Shown here piece after piece: positions 1 to 12,588 of a stretch of 64,000 bases of DNA; position 1 is the first letter of the stretch, and every line of letters starts with the position of its first letter. Position numbers and translations under genes: made by a program. Origin of the DNA: Welwitschia mirabilis (Eukaryota; Gnetophyta; Gnetopsida; Welwitschiales). The notes below the pieces were generated by a model that ran no database searches, was not told where the DNA came from, and worked only from the letters and a program-made list of their open reading frames with translations. Location: NCBI GenBank assembly GCA_051453625.1, contig JBOZIK010000001.1:136773322-136837321 (forward strand). Reading direction: 5' to 3'.

Positions 1-588
1 TTAATACTTTATCTAGTCTGGGTGTCACTCTAAGCTTTCAAACATTTACTTTTCATTCCTCAAAGACCTAGATTTAGGGCTCTAGGTGAATTTACCTTTC
101 TTTTTTGTTTAATCCCTTTGACAAAAAGACTCTTCTAGATATTCCAAATTAGTTTTGGCACTTTGGTAAGCATCCAATTAGATTAAGATAAGAGAGGCTC
201 CTTCTCCACCTCCGCGATGATGCCCACATCAGACTCCACCAAGGAGAGCTCCTACTAGAAGAACCATCATGAAAGGAACCCCTCAATCTGAGTGGAACAT
301 TACATAAGGTATCCTTAGTCAATGGGCAATGATTCCCTCCCCAGACCACACATAGGAGATGAATTCACCCCAAACCTAACAGGAGATAACTTAGGAGGTA
401 GCCTAAGAGACAGCTAAAGAGCTAGATTAGAAACCTTCACAATCCAATTCCTAAGAGCAAGGGAGACAGAACCAGGCCTCCTCTTAGCTAGAAAGGAGTT
501 CTAGTTCTGCCTAGGATTTAACCACAGACTCTTCTTGAATAAACTTATAGCATAACCCTCAGAAGGATATAGATATGAATACTACGAG
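1..588. other. no gene identified
   Basis: This stretch is less AT-rich than what follows and has short open frames on both strands, but none shows a family motif I recognise. Just before 589 another frame (about 577-588) reads residues resembling the start of a J domain (WEVL), so the fragment that follows may once have begun here. Confidence 0.4.
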
Positions 589-840
589 ATGGGAAGTTCT
601 ACTTGCAATAATCCATGGACTGAAAAGATGCCCCTTCGAATCCCCCATAGAGCCCTTCCTAAAGCCATCAAGTTCAAATACAGAAAGAAAGCTCTCAGAC
701 TGCATCCAGATAAAAGTCAAGTAGGTGCTGAAGAATTCAAAGATGTAAACCAGGTCTTTAAGATGCTATCTGATGAAATGAATCATTTTTTACTTGAATA
801 CAATCATGGTAATCTTTTTCCTTCCTATAGAGGATATTAA
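589..840 (+). pseudogene. DnaJ J-domain fragment
   Basis: The 83-codon frame contains a recognisable J-domain core: a basic helix (KYRKKALRLHPDKS), the diagnostic HPD tripeptide at about residues 40-42, and the following helix (AEEFKDVNQVFKMLSDE). J domains stimulate the ATPase of Hsp70 chaperones through HPD. The first helix normally preceding it is only weakly visible and partly in another frame, and the frame ends shortly after helix IV without any G/F, zinc or C-terminal domain. No introns or flanking exons could be joined. It is most likely a gene fragment or retrocopy; a lone exon of a larger gene lying to the left of the window is the alternative. Confidence 0.6.
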
Positions 841-3399
841 TCCTTCACTTTTTAGGTCTTTTCTCTAGCCTAAGTTAAGTTTTGTCATGTCTAGTTTACT
901 AAGGTGGTTTTGCCTCTAGTTTGTTAATCAACAGTCTTTCTCAATGGTTAATGCATAATACTTTCTAGATAGTCAGTTTCCCATCTTTAGTCTATTTTCC
1001 TAGGGGCACTTTTACTCCCAATTTTGTTCTATTTCCAGTTCATTCCTAAACTTTTAGCAGAATATTCCCCCTTTCTATAAACAGTTTAAAAATTTTTTAT
1101 GATTAATAAGGTGTCAATTGACTAACTCTCTAAAATTATCCCATTAGATATTAATAGATATATTATAAAGGAATCATAAAGAAACTTTATAATCGTTAAT
1201 ATAAAGACTAAATCTTTTCAAATTACCCTATGATTAGTCTTTTCAACCTAAATGGTCTCTTCTTAACATAAACAATTTGTATTTGAAAAACTAGTAGTAC
1301 TTTATCTAGTTGATCTTAGGCTTTAAATGAAAACTACTTTTATATAGTTTTTTATACATTAAAAGATAATTTAAAATTCTTTATCTTTACTTAAAATACA
1401 TTGAAAACTTCTATGCTTTAATCAACACTTGAAATAGAACAATCCCTTAACATTATAAGTGTGATTAACAAATTCTCAACATACCATTACAAACTTATGG
1501 AAGATTCTATTTGAGAGAAGATACACTATAAACTATTAATATTTTTTATTAAGAAGTTATTCAATGAGAACATACACTAAAAAATTTGCATCTTTAGAAT
1601 TCAATGCCCTCATTATGAAAAAAAGAAGTCCTTTAAACATTTTGCTTTAACTTATAACATTGCATTTAGTTCTAGACTACTTTAAACAATAAAAATCTAA
1701 TCATCTTTAATATCTTAGTTGAGATTACTAGGTTGATCACTTTTTTCTATATTATTTCATAATAAGTATTGAAACCCTTATTATTTAAAAGTATTATCAT
1801 AAAAAACATTATAAAGCTATCTTTTGGGATACTAACATGTACTTAAATGATCTTATTTTTTTCTTTCTCCTTATAGATATTATTTTTTCTTTCTCCTTGC
1901 ATATCAAAGTCCAAGATAATAAAACACTACTTTAACTCCAAATCTAATAAAGTATATTGATTATTAGGATAGTTTTCATTAGAGTGTTTTTTGTATTCCC
2001 TTTGAGGTCAACCCTTTCAAAGCCCTAATAGGTAAATATTATTATCTAATGTACATTTAGTAGCTTATAACCATAGTAAAGGTTATTATTTCTATGATGA
2101 AATTAAAACCCTCCAGTTCTAGGACTATATATCAATAATTAGAAAGATCTCTACCACATATCAGCTACCATTATACTACCATGTATCATGTTCTATTAAA
2201 TGATAATTTTTCATCTCTTCTACTACACCTAAGGTAAATAAGAAGGATGACCACGTTCCTATCCCTATTTGTGCACTTCATTTTGATAAACTACTTACAC
2301 TTTATCTTATATAGATAATGAGTTCATCCTTAAAAAGTACCTTTTCCTCTAGCTTATTAATTAAGAGACTTAGAATGTTACCTTAACTTCATCCTTAATA
2401 TTCATTTATTTTTGTGGATTTCATCCCTAACCTCTACTACAACTTTGAAAAACATGTTTTTAGTAGTCATGTAACTTTGTGAATAAAGCCATTAATATGT
2501 TCATTATTTTACATGAAAAACATGAAATGAGGTTTTAAGAAGGAAAGAAAAAATTTAAATTAATATATTTATTAGTTATGTAACTTTATGAATAGAAATG
2601 ATTAGATGAGCTTTTACAAATAGAGAAAAAAAGCCTAAAGCAATAATGCAAGGGTGGTTCTTAATTCCCTTATTTTAAAATTCCTTACTCAAGCTTCTTA
2701 TAAGTAATATAAGATTAATTTTTAATCGATTAATTATATTTTCAAAAATCATGTAAAGTTTTTTTTTATTTTCCACTCTTAGTTTCATTACTTTTTAATC
2801 CTTGAATTTTCAAGCTTTGATTTCTATATGAATACTTATGCTTGTTATCATTCTTAACCTAATTTTTTTTAAATTTGTAATTTTTTTAAGGTGTTGAACT
2901 TACAATTTTATTTTAAAGATGGAGCCTTATGGACTTATAATCATCTCTTTCTATGTTTCTCTTGCTTTAGTTCTATATGTTTTTAAAATTGTGATAATTA
3001 ACTTGAAGTTGATAATATTTTCCCTTATTATCGTATCAGGTTTCAAAGATATGAATTTTTATGTAAAGAAAATATAAATAAATAAAGTTTAAGATCTTAT
3101 AAATGTTTGTAATAATCATAAAATGCATTTTCTTTATCATCCTTTAATGCTTAATGATTGGTGATGGTTGTCATGAGAATATCTTTTTTAATCATGTTTT
3201 CTTTTTACATTTTGTTTTCCATTTTACAAATGTTTACATACATTTAAGCTATTATTTAGCCATAAATAAAGTTTTATGTTTCTTTTCTTTTATATTGCAT
3301 TATCCATAATAAAAAATATTTTATTGATTTATTCTCATAAATATTAAGATTAAAAATGAATTTACTCTACCTTTATAAGCAACTAAAATTTTCATTATT
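841..3399. other. AT-rich intergenic DNA, nothing identified
   Basis: No open frame of useful length, no tandem repeats obvious by eye and no recognisable element motif. It is probably very old repeat DNA. Confidence 0.4.
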
Positions 3400-3826
3400 T
3401 TATGGGGAAATATATTCTGCTACATGTATATTAAAAGAAAAGAATAAGCTTGGTGCAAGGGAATCCCTTTAATGTATAATAATTTTCTACTAAAACATAA
3501 TCTTTTTAATGTGTAACACTTTTCCCCTACAAGATGTATTTTACATGATAATAGATCTATTTAACATGATTCTAATTAAGTTTAGTTTATTTTAGCAAAT
3601 TTAGAGAATATTTAAATGATTATAAACTACCTGTTGATGATCAACAATAGCTAATCAACCATATTATTAAGGTTAGTCCACTAAGTTTGATAACAAGTAT
3701 GAAAAAACATATGCGAGATTGATTAATCGAGTCCAAAAGTAGGTTGACTGAGTTATAAAAGTTTTGCTATTGTCTATTAATGGGAAAGTGAGATTTATCT
3801 ATTAAAAAAAAATGGGATAAAGACAG

Positions 3827-3903
<77 letters not shown>

Positions 3904-4632
3904 NNNNNNNNNNNNNNNNNNNNNNNNNNNNNNNNNNNNNNNNNNNNNNNNNNNNNNNNNNNNNNNNNNNNNNNNNNNNNNNNNNNNNNNNNNNNNNNNN
4001 NNNNNNNNNNNNNNNNNNNNNNNNNNNNNNNNNNNNNNNNNNNNNNNNNNNNNNNNNNNNNNNNNNNNNNNNNNNNNNNNNNNNNNNNNNNNNNNNNNNN
4101 NNNNNNNNNNNNNNNNNNNNNNNNNNNNNNNNNNNNNNNNNNNNNNNNNNNNNNNNNNNNNNNNNNNNNNNNNNNNNNNNNNNNNNNNNNNNNNNNNNNN
4201 NNNNNNNNNNNNNNNNNNNNNNNNNNNNNNNNNNNNNNNNNNNNNNNNNNNNNNNNNNNNNNNNNNNNNNNNNNNNNNNNNNNNNNNNNNNNNNNNNNNN
4301 NNNNNNNNNNNNNNNNNNNNNNNNNNNNNNNNNNNNNNNNNNNNNNNNNNNNNNNNNNNNNNNNNNNNNNNNNNNNNNNNNNNNNNNNNNNNNNNNNNNN
4401 NNNNNNNNNNNNNNNNNNNNNNNNNNNNNNNNNNNNNNNNNNNNNNNNNNNNNNNNNNNNNNNNNNNNNNNNNNNNNNNNNNNNNNNNNNNNNNNNNNNN
4501 NNNNNNNNNNNNNNNNNNNNNNNNNNNNNNNNNNNNNNNNNNNNNNNNNNNNNNNNNNNNNNNNNNNNNNNNNNNNNNNNNNNNNNNNNNNNNNNNNNNN
4601 NNNNGAGCGAGAGAGAGAGAGCGAGAGAGAGA

Positions 4633-4671
<39 letters not shown>

Positions 4672-4890
4672 CAATTAAGATTTTGAAATAAGTGTGAAAA
4701 AACTATAAAATTGAAAAAAATATCCTAATGAAATCCAAACTGAAAAGTAAATTCTAAAAACATAAAAGTATAAGGCAATTCTTGATTTGGTGGCAGTTGA
4801 TAAATGTGAATTATTATAAGAGGATATTATTATGCAATTTTAATGATTTATGTTGTAGCCAAGGATTAACATGTTAACATACTATTATCT
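3400..4890 (+). repeat. 5' LTR of the Ty3/gypsy fossil
   Basis: Aligns by eye with 7803-8515 at both its left part (3540-3720) and its right part (4770-4870). It is about twice as long as the 3' copy because a dinucleotide tract plus a 701-N gap lies in the middle. Ends are approximate. Confidence 0.65.
3829..4671. repeat. (AC)n(AG)n microsatellite with assembly gap
   Basis: About 24 AC units (3829-3876) change directly into AG units up to 3903. N fills 3904-4604, and impure GA/GC-GA repeats run from 4605 to 4671. The 3' LTR lacks this tract at the matching place, so the expansion arose after the element inserted. Confidence 0.95.
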
Positions 4891-5489
4891 TTTATAACTT
4901 ATCTATAACTTAAGAAGAGTTTAATTTGATTAATGGACATAAGCAAAAAAATAAATTAAACATTCTCCTATGTTTTATTTATTCTAATGTCTTTTCTACA
5001 TAGTGTTTTTCATTTTTGTTATCATTAATGATTTCATATTTATACATTTCCGTTATTAACCTATACATCATATAGTACCATAGGGTTAGATTTTATGCTA
5101 TAAATAATAAATATAGTACCAAATAAAATTACAATCATAAACTTGAACTATAGCTTTAAGAATAAGAGACTTTAACGAAAGATCTAGTAAAGAATTTTAA
5201 TATTTAATTGGAGAAAAATTATTAAATGATTTAGAGGAGGAATGAAATTTATTAAACAATTTGAAGGATGATTTTAGAAAGAAGGCATGGAAAAATCTTA
5301 GGTAATCTATTAAATAAAAATAATAATAATTTATAAGAAATGCATTTTTCCAAGGTATGTGAGAGAGTTTAAGACAACTAACAGATAATATTTAAGGTTA
5401 TAAAGGATGTATAAATCTAAAATAAATTTTGAAATTTGTTAATTCAAAAAGTTCTAAAATACCAAAAAATCAACATTAGATGTTTAATA

Positions 5490-5720
5490 TCAGGAAGGTG
5501 TTATAATTATATGGTGGAAAAAGGAGACGTCTAATAATTATTCACGAGGGTTTCCTCCTATGACCTCATGGCATGTGATGAAAAAGAAGCTAATTGATAT
5601 GTTTTTTATTATCTCCATACAAAGTACATTCAATTTATAATATATAAAGTTTAATACATGAAAGGTCAATACAAGCTTAGATGGATGAAGTCTTGTAATA
5701 TAATCCTAACGTAAGTTTTT
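5490..5720 (+). pseudogene. Ty3/gypsy gag fragment
   Basis: The + frame starting at about 5508 reads IWWKKE, then MTSWHVMKKKLIDMF and, after a short interval, PYKVHSIYNI. This is the retrotransposon gag pattern (tryptophan pair, then a TW..M...L...F block, then L/Y..L..L). Stops follow within 25 codons. It lies in the expected place between the 5' LTR and the RT remnant. Confidence 0.6.
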
Positions 5721-6882
5721 TAAGATAAGAAGGAGAAATATATTACAAATATCAATTAGGGTTTATAACAAATAATAGTAATTCAAAATGAAATGCTAGG
5801 ATTGAATCTTAAAGGTTTGATGATGCATACTATATAGTATTACAATTAGAGAAAAGATGTATAGGTAAAGACCACGAAATCAATGAGGCTAAGGTTGGCA
5901 TTTTTAGTAATTATCTGGAAATCAAAGGAATTTTCTGAATAGGGGTTCTAAAATGATGACAAACATAGATTTTAACAACATAGTAGATCTTATTGAAAAG
6001 GTTTTTGATTTTAAGAGAATTTATCATATAAGAAAGTAGAGGTTTATCATTTTTTGTCTACAGATGTTTCAAAACTAGAGTTGCGGCTATTTATATTTAA
6101 AAGAAAAGAATGATTTATGAGCTAAGGATATAATAGAAATGAGATATTTCATGAAAACCTTTTAGATTAAAAATATAAAAATCAAGACCACAGACTAAGA
6201 AAGGTACTTAAAATATTATTATTCATTTTAATTTATTTGAAAAATCATATTAATTAGATAGTACATAAGAAAATTAGTTATTTGAAACTACATTATGAAA
6301 TCTTAATGATTAAGTTATTTCATATTTATATTTATAATGATATCACTAATAATTTGGTTTTATGATTTAGGATTCATAAATTGAATTTGAACACATGTTC
6401 ATAAGTCTTATAATGTTTTATGATTATAAAAAAGGCCAGTATGCAAAAGTTAAAAGGCAACATTAGATTAATTTTAGAAGTAGTCATTACTTTGATTTTA
6501 TTATTTGTGATGTTTTTCTAATAGATGTTAAACTTGTTTGATTTTGTAGAGCTTTAATGTTTGACATAAATTGTTAGTATAGTAACAATTTAAAGTCTTA
6601 TGCTATTACTAAGTTAAAAGTGGTAAAAATGAGATCACTCCTAGAATACTATTGTAGAAATAAGACAAAGGAAGGCAAGGTGATCAAAATTTCTATTGAT
6701 ATATAGATTAATTTAATTTCTTTTAATGAACACAATGTCAATGATAAGAAAAATGTCACCAGATAAGCCATTTTTTAATGAGACATAGAAAAAGTGAATA
6801 AATGATAAGACATCTTTAAGAATTTCTATGTAATAAGGTAATTAAGAAAAGTTTATCATGATGTGTAGTTCTAATTATTTCA

Positions 6883-7425
6883 ATGGCTTGGAAAAATAGT
6901 AGTAAGATGATTTATGTGTATTCAAAAGCAATAGACAAAATTATTATCAAGAAGAGGTTTTTAGTATCTCATATGAGTAAAAATTTGGATACTTCATGTG
7001 GTTGTTCTTGGTTTAGTAAAATAACTTTAAGAATTAATATTATTAAATTTGAATTTATGAAGATGCTTGAAAAGTATTTTAAAATATCAAGTAATTTGTA
7101 TAAGTAGAAAGTAATTCCCTTTGGTTTATCTAATGAAATTAGTACTTTAATGCATGTAATGCATAACGTTTTAAAGGATTTCTTGAATAAATTTATGATT
7201 GTTTAAGTCAATGAAATTTTAATATTTATAAAAATTTGTAGTTTCATATTATGCATTTGAAAAAAACGTTCACAAAGATCACATGAGAGAAATGATATGT
7301 GAATAATAAAAAATGTAGACTTGCTAAGAAGGAATTAATATTTTTGTGTATGATTGAATCAAAAGATAGAGTAAAAATAAATCCAAGTAAGGTGACTATT
7401 TCACTGTATGAATAATAAAAAAGCA
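6883..7425 (+). pseudogene. Ty3/gypsy reverse transcriptase remnant
   Basis: The frame from 6883 reads a degraded RT: YSKAIDKIIIKKRFLVSHMSK corresponds to the D.RAIN..T....P.P....L region, SWFSKITLR to the SxFSKIDLRSGYHQ block, and, after one stop at 7105, the same frame gives VIPFGLSNEISTLMHVMHNV, matching the MPFGL.NAP.TF.R.MN block. The YxDD active site is represented by VNEILIF at about 7208-7228, so the catalytic aspartates are lost. Several later stops are present. Such RTs copy element RNA into cDNA in virus-like particles; this copy cannot. Confidence 0.85.
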
Positions 7426-7802
7426 TATATATAGAAAAGGAAAGAAAATTTTATGTCCCTAGTTTCATTATTTTGAAAATTACAAGAGAGTCTGAAAATA
7501 GGTTTACTAAAATTGAATAGTCCAAAATTTGATCCATCAAATCTCATTAAGAAAATTTTAGCTCATGCATCCTGTGTGCAATTTTTTGAAGGTAAGAGGA
7601 TTTCTAACACTTCTATTATTGTTAATTTGTCATTATATAATAGAATTATGTTAAATATTCTAGTTAATAGATGATTTTAAGAAAAATTGAAGATAGAATA
7701 ACATTTTTCACTTGGTGCACTTTAAGGAAAAGTAAGACTTAGATACATATGTATCATAAGGAGAATGAAAATAAAAGATGTGTCCTAAAACATGAGTTAA
7801 TT

Positions 7803-8515
7803 ACTGGGGAAAAAAATTCTTAAATCCCAATGCAAAATAAGATAATTTATTTTTAAATTGGAATAAAGGATATCAGGGTGTCCTCTTTATATATGATAGT
7901 TTTCACTTAGAAGATGTTTTTGCCATTACAGAAAATCTATTTAACATGATTATAGTAAATTAAATTTGACTTTATCATGTTTGGAATATTTTTGATGATC
8001 TTGAACTTCATCTTAATAATAAACAGTAGTAGGTTAACTAGACTATTAATGATGACCAATACTAAACTATAATTGATGAACAATTAAGTTACTTATGGGT
8101 TAAAGGAAAACTAACTTCTTATAGAGGTGATCAACCAAGTTTAATAGTATATATGAAACAACATATGCCAGATTGAGTGACTAAGAATAAAGTGAATTGA
8201 TTTAGTTTAAAAAAGTTTAACAATTTTAGTATTTAGCAATAAGACAATCGACTAATAAGGTGGATTAACTAAGCATACATAATAAAATAAAAATATGTTA
8301 GTAAATTAATGAAATAAAACCAAGTTAAATCCTATGAGTATAAAACAAAAATAACATCATGATTTAGTGGTAGTTCATAACTATGAAAGATTATGAGAAG
8401 AGATTCTTATGAGCTTTGGACTATTTGTATCATAACTATGAAGTAACATATTACTGTACTATTTCTCAGTTCTAACTCTCCACAAATTTTAGAAGAATAT
8501 AATTCATAAAACTAG
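7803..8515 (+). repeat. 3' LTR of the Ty3/gypsy fossil
   Basis: Diverged direct repeat of 3400-4890 lacking the dinucleotide expansion. Shared anchors are described under the whole element. Ends are approximate. Confidence 0.65.
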
Positions 8516-9989
8516 GTTAGAAAGATGTTTAACAATGTTAAAATTATGTTATGTTATTATTCATTTTAATTGACATACTTTGTTCCTTTATATTTATTTT
8601 TACATAAAATATCCTATTTTTACATTTAACAAATGTTCTTAACATTTAACAAAAGATTACAATTTCATAAGGATGGATAAAAAGAAAATAACTCAAAAAT
8701 TTTTCAAGATAGATTAAATGATAATAACTATTTTGACCATGCCTAAGAACATAAGTATTAGATAACTAGCAATAGACAAAAAAGTAAGATCTAAAAGGTG
8801 ATACTCGAGTTTGCTTTCAAAAGAAAGGAATAATGATCATAAGGAAATAGAATCACTAAGGTGTTATAAGGACCAAAGTGCAATAAAAACCTTTAGACAA
8901 TTCCAAATGGGAATAGGTGATTTTAACATGCACAAATCTTGAGTCCTATTATTAGGATTCATTTACTAGTAAATGTGGGAAATCTGTTCCTCTTGATACT
9001 TTAATAGCATATGGCACTTTTCTTACATATTGTTAGATGATTGAATGGTGGAAACCAAATTGCAAATTTCTTTTATATTTGGAGGTTGTTATAATAATTG
9101 GATTCTTTTAATGAAATTTTAAGTAAATTTCTCACCTTTATTTGTCCATATTTTGGTGTCATTAGAAAGTAGTCAAATGTCAAATTCTTATGCTAAAGTG
9201 GACATGTCATGTATTTCTTACAATTAAAGAGAGATAGGGTGACTAAGCTAGTTTATGTTTTAGCCATCTAGAGGGGGTGTATATTATTGATTTGGAAAGA
9301 ATCATAAATCTAAATCAGGATTTGATGAATGATATCATTATTGCATGACTATTATTAGAGAAGGTGGCAGAAACTAGAGGAGCTTACCTTCTACTTATCT
9401 ACATATCCATGATAATACAATCATACTAAGGGGAAATAGTCACATAGAAATAAGTGTGAATAACAAGGGACACAATTATTAGGAGGATATTTATAAACAT
9501 GAAATATAGCTAGCATCCCATACTCTCATCAATCTATTAGATTGAAGATATCAAGATTGACCTACTCTCTTTGGACCCCCTGCTCTATTTGGACACTTAT
9601 TTATGAATTTAAAGGACCAAAATCATTTATTTTGATTTCTAAATATATGAGTGTAATATCTTTTTTCCTCATATTTCATAAAAAATATTCAAACTAATAA
9701 AAATATAGTAAGATATGATGATTAATAATAAAAGATATTAGAGAAAGATATCTCAAAGGTTTTGTTTACATTAATGAATTAAAGGTTTTAAGTTAGATAT
9801 CTTGTATGGTTTTATATCCCTAGAATATGTGATTCCATAATCTAGAAACTAAAAGATAAGAAAGGTATAACTACAAAAATAGTCCAATTTTTACAAGCCT
9901 CTTTGAAGTGAAAAGGTTGTTTGAAATAAGAAGTCACAAGAATATTATTGTTTTCTTATGTATCTAAAGAGACCAAACTAGATTTAGAA
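8516..9989. other. AT-rich DNA, nothing identified
   Basis: No protein family or repeat structure could be supported on either strand. Confidence 0.4.
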
Positions 9990-11140
9990 GGAAACTATAG
10001 AATTCATCTTTCCCCCCTTTCTGGAGATATCCCACTAAGCATTTAAATTATTTATCTAATTAGCTTAGGGATTATTTTTCAAGGTTATTTTAGGCTTCAT
10101 GATTTGAATCTTAAATTCTTCAATCTATTAATAAAGATATATTTTATCCTTATCCACAATGAACAATGTCTAGATGGAAGTTCCAATTTCTTAATGGAGA
10201 TCTTTGAACATGTTTTTGGAAATGGGATGAGGTATCATATTAACATAAAAGCTCCAAAGAATAGGTCTTTCTTCTTGTAAATAATTATATGTAAGAAGTG
10301 TATTTTCTCCTCCTAAATAAACATGTAAGAAAAGGGTTGAAATTTAGATGTCACATGCTAAAGAGATTATAGAATTCCTAATAAAGTTTATTTTTGTATT
10401 AACAATAACATCATTAGGTTGAATTCCTTTGTGTAGTCTCATTGTTATTTCTAGATTTATTCAAAAAGTTCACTCCCTTTTATCTTAACAATTCTAAAAG
10501 AAAGGAAAACCTTCCAAATTCAGATTAGTTTTTTATTATATTGGAGAACCATGGTTTCTTTAATATGATGATGGAGAAATTGTTTACACACTTTTTTATC
10601 ATTAAGGTAGGTGAGAATCCATTTGGCTACAAGTTTTAAACCTTAACATTCTTTGTTTTAAATGCCTACTCCTTCATCCTTAAAAAAATTATAGTACTTC
10701 TTCATAATCTTATAAGAGGATTTCTTCCTAGACTCGTTACTTGTATAAACTCTCTTATTTATTTCTTATCGATAGAATTAAGAAGGAGGAAAAATAAAAC
10801 TAAACTCTATAAAGATGATTGATAGAATGTAGAGTGTTTTTAATGATTACCAATCTAGCAACCATGATCGACATCTTATCATTTAAATTTTCAAATTATG
10901 TCTTTAATTTTCTTAATAAAAAACAAGAAGATTTGTATGGCAAATGTATGAAGGGATAAGGTTATCCCACATAACTTGAAGGAATTCACTAGTTTCAACC
11001 ATTTCTAGTTAATGTTCATAATCTGACTTAGGAGAGACTTCCATGAATCCTGAATAGTCTAGGATTTCTCAGTATATTTAGAGCTAAGCATGAAGCCTTC
11101 TAGTAGATTTTGGTACCTTGAAGGGAATCTTGAATACCAT
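9990..11140 (-). mobile_element. LINE 3' remnant (RT end plus zf-RVT-like region)
   Basis: Read on the minus strand, broken frames give the end of a plant LINE ORF2. Around 10960-11060 there is WLKLVNSFK followed by GITLS, the block that follows the catalytic YADD motif in plant LINE RTs (normally YLGI). Near 10640 GLKLVAKWILTYL follows, corresponding to the (G)LGL..L....W.....W motif before the zinc-binding tail. Then FLRHHI-like and WKVFLSF-like strings run down to about 10400. Stops and frameshifts are frequent. The catalytic region should lie above 11140 but is not recognisable. Confidence 0.6.
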
Positions 11141-11617
11141 GTAATATAAAATACTATTTAACTATAGTGAAATCACTTTGCTCTTAAATGCTACATTCAT
11201 TTTTTAAGAACATTGAGCGTAATTAAAAGAAAATAAGAATTGGTTCAACCCATATTTATAAATGATAGGCTTCAAGGTCTTAGGCCTAGTTTCATCAACA
11301 TATTCAAGGATAATAGATGTGAGCTTCAATGTCTTAGTAGCTAGCTCGTAGGCCAATAAGGGCTAAGAATAGATTCTTTTAATTAAAAAACCAGTGACCC
11401 TTATAAGTGTAGTGTAATTTCCCATGGATATACCTTATTAAAAATAAAATTTGTTCATTGATTTTTAACTATATTCAGTGCAAGTCATGACACCTATTAA
11501 ATCAATGATATCTTAGTTAAAACAAACTTCTTGATTTCAACCATGAAATGGAAGGTCCAAATTTAATTCTAATGAAAAGCATTATTTAAATATTTTTAAA
11601 TTTATGTCTTATGTCTC

Positions 11618-11700
11618 CTTGGAAACACCCTAATGGTAGAGTAATGCTCCCATCACTTTGTGATTGCGAGTGTGATTCCTCCAACAAGTTTACAAACAAA
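11618..11700 (+). mobile_element. tRNA-related SINE-like head, copy 1
   Basis: This stretch has a tRNA-like internal promoter. An A-box-like string (tggtagagtaatg, 11634-11646) is followed about 45 bases later by a B-box-like string (gagtgtgattcct, 11668-11680). It matches 34441-34500 over its whole length, so it belongs to a dispersed family. No acceptor stem closes, so it is not a tRNA gene. Confidence 0.5.
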
Positions 11701-11789
11701 AATTTCTCTTACCTTTGGAAAACAAAATAGCAAAAAAATTCCTCTATAACAATCATTTCTTAATTTAAAATCTGTTTAATGTTTCCAAA

Positions 11790-12001
11790 GTTTAAATAAC
11801 CTTATAAGATTTGAAAATAATCATTCCTCTATAAAATGAGCAAAATTAGATTAAGTTCTCACTATTCGAGAATCAAGACTAGCAGATGGACTAAAGTTTG
11901 TATAACCTTGTAAGCTTTGGAAATAATAATTCCTCTATAAAAATTATTAAATTTAGATTAAGTTTTTATTGTTTGAGAATTAAGACTACTAGATGGACTA
12001 A
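11790..12001. repeat. 106-bp tandem duplication
   Basis: Two head-to-tail copies (11790-11895, 11896-12001) share attcctctat exactly 106 bases apart, plus a common agatggactaaagttt end. The copies differ at roughly one base in six. It lies about 590 bp upstream of the SUF4-like start codon. Confidence 0.85.
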
Positions 12002-12588
12002 AGTTTCCAAGAATAAACATACATGCCAGTTGCGTATATGTGCTTCTTAACTGCCCTACTTTTAAACCTTTAAGAGCCAAACGAAAGTTACAACAAAAAA
12101 CTTATACAAGCTTTTCCAAATGCACCATGTTATTATGGGTCATTTTATTGAATCACTTTTAGAGTATTATTAGATTTATATCAACACTGTCCAGTAGATT
12201 TTGTCTGCCTTTACACACAGTAAATGCATTAGTTTTAGTTTCAATAATTTCTAAACGTTTTTTTAAATAAAATTCTAAAAAATTATATTTAGGCTTTACA
12301 AAAAGGCCCTTTAAAGAAGGACTTGTCGTTTCAAATTTGACGTAGTTTCAACCTCTTTAACTTTCTGAAGGTACGAAACCTTTATTTTCTGGAGGTTCGT
12401 CTTTCTGCAATCTAAGTTTTGTTTCTTCTAAATGCCCTCGAAAGTTCTTTCGCTGAACAAGCGGAAACTCGCTGCGGAAAAAAAAAATCGACCTTCGTTG
12501 TGTAGATCGCCTTTAGCAGGAGGGATCCGAGGTTTTATTTGATTGAAAGTTTTTCCCCCTCTTTCTGAGAGCAGAATTATATTGAGGC

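Larger units (their letters stand above)
3400..8515 (+). mobile_element. decayed Ty3/gypsy LTR retrotransposon
   Basis: Two diverged direct repeats (about 3400-4890 and 7803-8515) flank an interior with gag and reverse transcriptase remnants in the correct + strand order. Matching landmarks between the repeats include the block ctatttaacatgatt (3569 and 7940), the block starting gatcaac followed by aacatatgc (about 3640-3715 and 8130-8170), and a block near their ends (gatttggtggcagtt against gatttagtggtagtt). The interior shows a gag WW motif near 5511 and Ty3-type RT from 6883 to about 7420. All frames carry stops and shifts, so it is a fossil. Exact ends and target duplication could not be fixed by eye. 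Confidence 0.75.

Noticed and set aside
3802-4674. 290-codon minus-strand frame of Ser-Leu and Val-Cys repeats
   Set aside because: It is the translation of the (AC)n/(AG)n microsatellite and the N gap, not a protein.
11618-11700. Possible tRNA gene
   Set aside because: Boxes are present but no acceptor stem or complete cloverleaf can be drawn; a similar truncated head recurs at 34.4 kb.
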